A DNA stretch of 5,190 nt, from assembly GCA_021776885.1 (NCBI GenBank), contig JAJFFA010000896.1, forward strand, positions 1 to 5,190, written 5' to 3'. The stretch is from Planctomycetota bacterium (lineage in GTDB: Bacteria > Planctomycetota > UBA1135 > GCA-002686595). The notes beneath the pieces were generated by a model. It had not been told where the DNA came from and did no database searches. It saw nothing but the letters and a program-made list of their open reading frames with translations. Shown piece by piece: positions 1 to 5,190 of the stretch. Position numbers and translations under genes: made by a program. Each line of letters starts with the position of its first letter. Position 1 is the stretch's first letter.

Positions 1-1210
1 CCCCGAAGAACTCGGCCGGCCCCAGGGTCGCGGCGCGCAGGGCTGCCGGGGCAGAGATGCCGGCCTGCTGGAACAGGCGCAGCTCCTCGTGCAGGGAGAA
101 GCCCGCGATGGTGTAGGGGTTCGAGAGGTCCGTGCCGGCGATCAGGGGCACGCCGGCGCGGTGCAGCTCGCCGACCATCGAGAGCATGTGCGGGAAGGCG
201 CTGACGGTCGTGCGCCCGAAGGCGGCGTAGGTCTCGCTGTTCCAGAAGCCACGCAGGTAGGCGGGCACGTACTCGAGCAGGGCCTCGTTGCGCCGGCTCG
301 GATCGGCGACCTGCCCCATGCCCGCGATGACCACCAGGGTCGGGCAGTGCACGACGCCGGCTTCGGCCACCTCGCCGTAGACGGCGGCCATGTTCTGGGG
401 GTCGGCCTCGGGGTAGCGGTTCCAGTGCGCGAAGCTGGACCAGGGGCCCGCGCCCGGGGCGGCTTCGGCGTCGGGTACGTTCTGCGCGATGACCAGCTCG
501 AAGCCGGAGAGGTGCTCGACCCCGTCCTGGCCGACGTCGAGGGCGTCGAGCATCGAGAGCCCGTCGGGCACGTGGCCGATGGCTTGCAGCCCCAGGTCGT
601 GGGCCTCGTCGACGATGGCGGCGTAGACCTCGGGCAGGAGCCGGCTGTAGACCTTGATCTGATCGACCCCGGCCGCGTGCAGCTTGCGCACGGCGGCGCG
701 CCCTTCCTCTTCGGTGTCGCAGGCTTCCGAGAAGGGCCACACGGGGGGATCCCCATCGACGATGGCGCCGGTGCACAGGAGCTCGGGACCCAGGCGCTCG
801 CCCGCGGCCAGCTCGGCGCGCAGGGCCAGGATGCCCTCGGTCTCGGAGCCCGTGTCGCGCACCAGGGTCACACCGTTCGCGATCATCAGCGGGCCGTAGG
901 TGTCCGGCGAGGCGCTGTAGTGCACGTGGGAGTCGATCAGCCCGGGGAGCAGGTACAGGCCCTCGCCCGGGATCACGCGCGCCCCCTCCGGGATCGACCC
1001 CGAGGAGTCGACGGACTCGATCTTGTCGCCGCGCAGGGTGACGCGCTGGCCGGCGAGGGCCGTGCCCGTGTCGACGTCGATGACCGTCACCTGGTCCAGC
1101 ACGATGACCTGTGCGGGGTCGGGCGCCTGAGCGGGGTCCGCCTGAGTGGGGCCAACCTGGGGCAGGAGGGCGGCGCCGAGGGCGAGGGTGCAGGCGAGGG
1201 GGGTCGACAT
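1..1210 (-). CDS. Metal-dependent amidohydrolase, Xaa-Pro dipeptidase / imidazolonepropionase-like group (3' end cut by window edge)
   Basis: Reading the minus strand from the ATG at 1210 gives 403 uninterrupted codons to the window edge. The protein has the layout of the amidohydrolase superfamily: a small beta-sandwich start (residues about 35-85), then LLPGLIDSHVHY with metal ligands H95 and H97, a QIKVY strand whose K186 would be the carboxylated bridging lysine, GHVPDG with H213, VEHLSG with H233, and AGTDLS with the catalytic D361. It ends in SLHEELRLFQQAGISAPAAL and AATLGPAEFFG, typical of the C-terminal part, so perhaps 30-60 residues are missing. The set H, H, K, H, H, D is that of the binuclear-zinc branch containing bacterial Xaa-Pro dipeptidases and relatives; the true substrate cannot be read from the sequence. 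Residues 1-24 are hydrophobic and Ala/Leu-rich, suggesting export, but lack the usual basic residues. The start is supported by GGAG five bases upstream. It lies downstream of the groEL terminator, so it is probably transcribed separately. Confidence 0.88.
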   Translation of the reverse strand, partial: MSTPLACTLALGAALLPQVGPTQADPAQAPDPAQVIVLDQVTVIDVDTGTALAGQRVTLRGDKIESVDSSGSIPEGARVIPGEGLYLLPGLIDSHVHYSASPDTYGPLMIANGVTLVRDTGSETEGILALRAELAAGERLGPELLCTGAIVDGDPPVWPFSEACDTEEEGRAAVRKLHAAGVDQIKVYSRLLPEVYAAIVDEAHDLGLQAIGHVPDGLSMLDALDVGQDGVEHLSGFELVIAQNVPDAEAAPGAGPWSSFAHWNRYPEADPQNMAAVYGEVAEAGVVHCPTLVVIAGMGQVADPSRRNEALLEYVPAYLRGFWNSETYAAFGRTTVSAFPHMLSMVGELHRAGVPLIAGTDLSNPYTIAGFSLHEELRLFQQAGISAPAALRAATLGPAEFFG

Positions 1211-1215
1211 GGGAA

Positions 1216-1219
1216 CTCC
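1216..1219 (-). promoter_or_regulatory. Ribosome binding site of the amidohydrolase gene
   Basis: The minus strand reads GGAG followed by five bases (TTCCC) and then ATG at 1210. This spacing is ordinary for a Shine-Dalgarno site and fixes the start codon choice. Confidence 0.65.
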
Positions 1220-1327
1220 GGGAGAGCGGCGGGTCGGGGGTACAGGACAGGGTACTCGGTGCGCCGAGACGCCCCGCCCCTTCAGCGCCGGGCCGCATTT
1301 TCTCGCCCACCCGGTGCAGGAACGCAA

Positions 1328-1360
1328 AGAGGCCGCCGCGGTCTGAACGCGGCGGCCTCT
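1328..1360 (-). terminator. Rho-independent type terminator after groEL
   Basis: A perfect 13-bp inverted repeat, AGAGGCCGCCGCG and CGCGGCGGCCTCT, is separated by a 7-base loop (1341-1347). It begins 22 bases past the groEL stop codon. On the minus strand the stem runs straight into TTTGCGTT, a short, broken T-stretch, so it is a strong stem with a modest U tail. It lies between groEL and the amidohydrolase and probably separates their transcripts. The stem is symmetric, but there are no plus-strand genes to its left that would need it. Confidence 0.8.
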
Positions 1361-1382
1361 CGAGAGGTTGTGGAGGCGACGC

Positions 1383-3002
<1,620 letters not shown>

Positions 3003-3012
3003 ACTTGATTCG

Positions 3013-3018
3013 TCTCCT
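3013..3018 (-). promoter_or_regulatory. Ribosome binding site of groEL
   Basis: AGGAGA on the minus strand lies 10 bases before the groEL ATG, inside the 45-bp gap after groES. It is the best Shine-Dalgarno match in the window, fitting a highly translated gene. Confidence 0.7.
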
Positions 3019-3047
3019 GCGGCGGTGAAGGGGGGTGCGGCGCAGCC

Positions 3048-3359
3048 TTACTCGATCACGCCGAGGATGTCGTCCTCACGCATGATCATGTACTCGGTGC
3101 CGTCGATCTTGACGTCGGTGCCGGCGTACGAGGTGAAGAGGATGCGGTCGCCCTTCTTGATCGAGAAGGTGCTCTTCTCGCCGTTGTCGAGGGTGCGGCC
3201 GGCGCCGATGGCGATGACCATGCCTTCCTTCGGCTTCTCCTTGGCGCTCTCGGGCAGCAGGATGCCGCCGGCGGTCTTCTCTTCGGCCTCGACGCGCTCG
3301 ACGAGGACGCGGTCACCGAGGGGGCGGATGTTCGTTTTCTTCTTGGTCTTGGTGGCCAT
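3048..3359 (-). CDS. groES: Co-chaperonin GroES (Hsp10)
   Basis: A 103-residue protein that forms the seven-membered lid of the GroEL chamber. The sequence shows IRPLGDRVLVER (11-22), the mobile loop around EEKTAGGILLPESAKEKP (26-43) with the GroEL-binding hydrophobic triplet I33-L34-L35, then EGMVIAIGAGR (45-55), KKGDRILFTSYAGTDVKIDG (68-87) and the ending EYMIMREDDILGVIE. Length and order match the family (about 95-105 residues), with a short Lys/Thr-rich lead (KTKKKT). The frame stays open upstream to a GTG at 3404, but that adds 15 residues with no family match, so ATG at 3359 is preferred. Its ribosome site is weak: only a purine-rich GAGAAAAGAAACC precedes the ATG. It is the first gene of the operon with groEL, and both are needed for the folding cycle. 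Confidence 0.97.
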   Translation of the reverse strand: MATKTKKKTNIRPLGDRVLVERVEAEEKTAGGILLPESAKEKPKEGMVIAIGAGRTLDNGEKSTFSIKKGDRILFTSYAGTDVKIDGTEYMIMREDDILGVIE

Positions 3360-3450
3360 GGTTTCTTTTCTCGAGGAGTGTCTATCGGAACTGGTCAGAT
3401 GCACCGCCCGACCCCGTCACACGGAGTCCTGGGCGGAGTGGATGTCGGGG
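3360..3450 (-). other. Leader / upstream gap of the groES-groEL operon
   Basis: This 91-bp gap lies between the receiver gene and groES, both on the minus strand. I see no copy of the CIRCE operator (TTAGCACTC, nine bases, GAGTGCTAA) and no convincing sigma-32 type promoter (CTTGAA with CCCCAT). The nearest look-alike, GATAGACACTC on the minus strand around 3376-3386, has no matching second half. GATAGA could pass as a poor -10 box, but no -35 box sits at a suitable distance. The operon promoter is therefore either here in a form I do not recognise or further up, before the receiver gene. Confidence 0.35.
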
Positions 3451-3458
3451 TCAGGCGG
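3404..3458. repeat. Imperfect inverted repeat between the receiver gene and groES
   Basis: The arms CCGCCCGACCCCG (3404-3416) and CGGGGTCAGGCGG (3446-3458) pair at 12 of 13 positions around a 29-base loop. The right arm covers the receiver's stop codon and last codons. In the minus-strand RNA this would fold into a long-looped hairpin before groES. It has no T-run after it, so it is not a classic terminator; it could be a weak terminator, an RNA-stability element, or chance in GC-rich DNA. Confidence 0.35.
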
Positions 3459-3831
3459 CGCCCCAGTGGGAGTCGAGCGCGCGGCGCACTTCCTGGCGCA
3501 GGAGCTCGGGTCGCACGGGCTTGCGCAGGAAGGCCTGCACGCCGGAGCGCAGGGCCACGCTCTCGATGGCCTCGCTGGCGGCGCCGGACCACAGGATGCA
3601 GGGCAGCAGCGGGGTCTCGGCGTGGATGGTCTGGAACACCTCGAGCCCGTCGACGCCCGGCATGTGGAAGTCGAGCAGCACCAGGTGCAGCTCGCTCTCC
3701 CTGACGATGGCCAGGGCCTGGTCCCCGCTGCCCGCGAAGAGGATCTCGAGCCCCAGGTCCACGAGCAGATCGGCGGCACCCAGGCGAACCTCGGTGTCGT
3801 CGTCGGCAATCAGCATCCTGCGGTCGATCAT
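3451..3831 (-). CDS. Stand-alone response regulator receiver domain (CheY-like)
   Basis: A 126-residue protein that is almost entirely one receiver domain, the phosphate-accepting module of two-component signalling. Visible features: the acidic pocket D10-D11-D12 in LIADDDTEVR, the phospho-acceptor D54 in LVLLDFHMPGVDGLEV, the switch residue S82 in ILWSGAAS, and the conserved lysine K104 in FLRKPV. Spacings match CheY-type receivers. No DNA-binding or enzymatic output domain follows, so it probably works by protein contact or in a phosphorelay. No kinase is present in the window. ATG at 3831 (MIDRRMLIADDD) is chosen because the domain starts at once; ATG at 3816 is an alternative five residues later. 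Neither has a clear Shine-Dalgarno site. The frame stays open upstream to GTG at 4086, but those 85 residues are Ala/Gly/Pro/Arg-rich with no domain. It runs in the same direction as groES, 91 bp upstream. Confidence 0.9.
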   Translation of the reverse strand: MIDRRMLIADDDTEVRLGAADLLVDLGLEILFAGSGDQALAIVRESELHLVLLDFHMPGVDGLEVFQTIHAETPLLPCILWSGAASEAIESVALRSGVQAFLRKPVRPELLRQEVRRALDSHWGAA

Positions 3832-3979
3832 GGGCGGGTGGGGGAGCGAGTCGGCGCGGGAGAGCAAACGGCGTGCCGCGACCCCGGAGGCCGCCCACGA
3901 CGGGCTCCCTGGCTGCAAATCCCTTGCCTGGGCTGGCTTGGGGCGTCCGGGGAGCCCCGCGCCGCGGGCCGCAAGCCGG

Positions 3980-4007
3980 CCGGCACCGCCAAACTGGCAG
4001 GCGCCGG
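3980..4007. repeat. Imperfect stem-loop in the divergent intergenic region
   Basis: CCGGCACCGCCA (3980-3991) can pair with TGGCAGGCGCCGG (3995-4007) around an AAC loop, giving 11 pairs with one mismatch (A3985 with C4002) and one bulged A (3999). It is followed by a second compact pair, GGCGCC-GGGGG-GGCGCC at 4000-4016, which would compete with it. No T-run follows on either strand. Such structures are common by chance at this GC content. Confidence 0.3.
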
Positions 4008-4025
4008 GGGGGCGCCCGCGCGCGG

Positions 4026-4040
4026 CTGTCAGGATGACAG
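4026..4040. repeat. Perfect 6-bp inverted repeat, possible operator
   Basis: CTGTCA-GGA-TGACAG is a perfect palindrome with a 3-base centre, located 39 bp before the chosen dipeptidase start, in the divergent promoter region. It is more AT-balanced than its surroundings. The position and symmetry fit a dimeric regulator site, but no family is recognised. It overlaps an in-frame ATG at 4034. Confidence 0.35.
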
Positions 4041-4078
4041 TCCAGACTTGCGGGGGGCCCAGCCCTATCGTGTCGGGC

Positions 4079-5190
4079 GTGCCCACGCCCCCCCAAACTC
4101 CGCGCTCGGTCTTCGACGCCCACGTCGACTCGCTCCAGCTGACCCTCGACCTGGGCCAGGACCTGCTGGAGTCCTCCTGCGGCCACCTCGACTGGCCCCG
4201 CGGCCAGGCCGGGGGCCTCGACGCCGCGGTCTTCGTCAGCTGGGTCGACCCCGCTTACCTGGAGAACCCCGACAGCGGGCCCGCCCAGCGCGCGGCGCAG
4301 CTCCTGGGCGCCTTCCACGACCTGGCCCAGCGCCACCCCTCGCAGTTGATTTGGGCGGGTAATGGAGAGGGGCTGGATCGGGCCCGCGCGGCGGGCGCCC
4401 TGGCGGGCATCCCCGGGATCGAGGGTGGGCACGCCCTGCAGGAGAACCTCGAGCGCCTCGAGTGGTTCTTCGAGCGCGGCGTGCGCGTCCTGACCCTGGT
4501 CTGGAACAACCACCTGTCCTGGATCCGTTCATGCCAGGAGCTCGAGGGCAACTGCCAGGGCATCGACCCGGCCCTGGTGCCCGAGGGCCTGTCGGCCTTC
4601 GGTCGCGAGGTCGTCGCGCGCATGAACGAGCTGGGCATGCTGGTCGACCTGTCGCATGCCGGCGAGCGCACCTTCTTCGACGCCCTCGAGTCCAGCCGCG
4701 TGCCGGTCATCGCCAGCCACTCGGGCTGCCGCGCCCTCAACGACCACCCGCGCAACCTGAGCGACGATCAGCTGCGCGAGCTCGCGAGCCACGGCGGGGT
4801 GGTCGGCATCGTCTTCTGCACCGCCTTCCTCGACGCCGCGGCCCGCGCCGAGGACGCGCGCCTGCGCCAGACACCCCACTACGGCGCCCTGCGAGGTCGC
4901 AACGACACGGAGCAGTTCATGGCCCAGTCGCGCTTTCTGCAGAGCGAGTCCGCTCCCCTCGCCTTCGGGCGCGTGCTCGACCACATCGTCCACGCGGCCA
5001 CGGTGGCCGGCGTCGAGCACGTCGGCATCGGTTCCGACTTCGACGGCATTCAGCGCACCCCCGAGGGCCTCGAGGATGTCTCCTGCTACCCCAACCTGAG
5101 CGCGGGGCTGCGTGAGCGCGGCTTCGACGCGGCCGACATCGCGCGCATCCTGGGCGGCAACATGGAGCGCGTCTTCCGCCAGGCGACGGG
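4079..5190 (+). CDS. Peptidase family M19 dipeptidase (membrane/renal dipeptidase-like; last few residues beyond window)
   Basis: The frame is open from the start to the window edge (370 codons plus two bases). It encodes a binuclear-zinc TIM-barrel dipeptidase of the renal dipeptidase family, which cleaves dipeptides, including in some members L-D or dehydro forms. All family landmarks are present in order: FDAHVDS with H15 and D17, GIEGGHAL with bridging E115, LTLVWNNHLSW around W142, GLSAFGREVVARMNELG then VDLSHAG with H193, IASHSGCRAL with H214, the substrate-binding arginine R225 in NDHPRNLSDD, GIGSDFDG with D320 and D322, and the C-terminal GGNMERVF at 359-366. Only the extreme C-terminus should be missing. 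The start is uncertain: GTG at 4079 places the HxD motif 15 residues in, with no signal peptide, so a cytoplasmic enzyme is implied. In-frame alternatives are GTG 4070 and ATG 4034; none has a good Shine-Dalgarno site. It is transcribed divergently from the receiver and chaperonin genes. Confidence 0.92.
   Translation, partial: MPTPPQTPRSVFDAHVDSLQLTLDLGQDLLESSCGHLDWPRGQAGGLDAAVFVSWVDPAYLENPDSGPAQRAAQLLGAFHDLAQRHPSQLIWAGNGEGLDRARAAGALAGIPGIEGGHALQENLERLEWFFERGVRVLTLVWNNHLSWIRSCQELEGNCQGIDPALVPEGLSAFGREVVARMNELGMLVDLSHAGERTFFDALESSRVPVIASHSGCRALNDHPRNLSDDQLRELASHGGVVGIVFCTAFLDAAARAEDARLRQTPHYGALRGRNDTEQFMAQSRFLQSESAPLAFGRVLDHIVHAATVAGVEHVGIGSDFDGIQRTPEGLEDVSCYPNLSAGLRERGFDAADIARILGGNMERVFRQAT

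Larger units (their letters stand above)
3832..4078. promoter_or_regulatory. Divergent intergenic region between the receiver gene and the dipeptidase gene
   Basis: These 247 bp must hold the start signals for two genes that point away from each other. The stretch is very GC-rich with G- and C-runs and small inverted repeats (described separately). No clear sigma-70 or sigma-54 promoter pair stands out. A possible -10 box, TATCGT at 4066-4071 on the plus strand, has only a 3-of-6 match at the -35 position. I found no convincing small gene in it. Confidence 0.4.

Noticed and set aside
1238..1255. Direct repeat GGGTAC-AGGACA-GGGTAC upstream of the amidohydrolase
   Set aside because: Only two 6-base copies; too short to support a regulatory site on its own.
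1297..1327. Possible promoter for the amidohydrolase on the minus strand (TTGCGT and GAAAAT)
   Set aside because: Only 3 of 6 and 4 of 6 matches with a 19-base spacer, and the -35 part lies in the terminator tail; not convincing.
3360..3404. A longer GroES beginning at GTG 3404
   Set aside because: The 15 extra residues have no counterpart in the family, and ATG 3359 gives the standard length.
3911..3930. A sigma-54-like TGGC...TTGC pair on the plus strand (TGGCTGCAAATCCCTTGC)
   Set aside because: The spacing between the GG and GC elements is three bases too long for sigma-54, and the consensus match is otherwise poor.
3832..4086. An 85-residue N-terminal extension of the receiver protein from GTG 4086
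   Set aside because: Low-complexity Ala/Gly/Pro/Arg sequence without a domain; receiver domains start within a few residues of the acidic pocket, as they do from ATG 3831.
3395..4513. A 372-codon open frame on the minus strand opposite the start of the dipeptidase and over the receiver gene
   Set aside because: It is antisense to the conserved M19 motifs and out of frame with the receiver domain; the protein has no recognisable domain.
4462..5115. A 217-codon plus-strand frame and a 163-codon minus-strand frame within the dipeptidase
   Set aside because: Arg/Pro-rich shadow frames of the M19 gene, whose own frame carries all the zinc ligands.

Overview
The window is a very GC-rich stretch from a bacterial chromosome. 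It holds five genes: three with textbook family signatures (GroES, GroEL, an M19 dipeptidase), one clear stand-alone response-regulator receiver, and one secreted-type amidohydrolase. The GroEL sequence (for example a His at the usual Tyr203 and a His-rich tail) and the GC-rich style would suit a planctomycete or another GC-rich, non-actinobacterial lineage. That is an impression from sequence style only, and one window cannot prove the phylum.

Layout, left to right. Positions 1-1210 (minus strand) carry a metal-dependent amidohydrolase that runs off the left edge. Positions 1211-1382 are a gap holding its ribosome binding site and a perfect 13-bp stem-loop that ends the groEL transcript. Positions 1383-3002 (minus) are groEL and 3048-3359 (minus) are groES, 45 bp apart and in the usual groES-groEL order. 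Positions 3451-3831 (minus) encode a 126-residue receiver-only response regulator, 91 bp upstream of groES and in the same direction. Positions 3832-4078 are a GC-rich divergent intergenic region with small inverted repeats. From 4079 on the plus strand a peptidase M19 (membrane/renal dipeptidase family) gene runs off the right edge, lacking only its last few residues.

How the genes relate. groES and groEL form a two-gene chaperonin operon with a clear terminator. The receiver gene may be read into it, since no terminator with a T-run separates them, but no phosphorelay partner is visible. The two outer genes are both binuclear-metal TIM-barrel hydrolases of kinds that cleave small peptide or amide bonds. 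This may be chance or may reflect peptide recycling. The two outer reading frames are open at the window edges, and their identity comes from translating the proper frame and finding all the metal-ligand motifs.

Nothing here looks like a mobile element, CRISPR array, RNA gene or unknown multi-gene system. The most noteworthy points are the His-rich GroEL tail, the receiver gene next to the chaperonin operon, the absence of a recognisable CIRCE element, and small inverted repeats in two intergenic regions.
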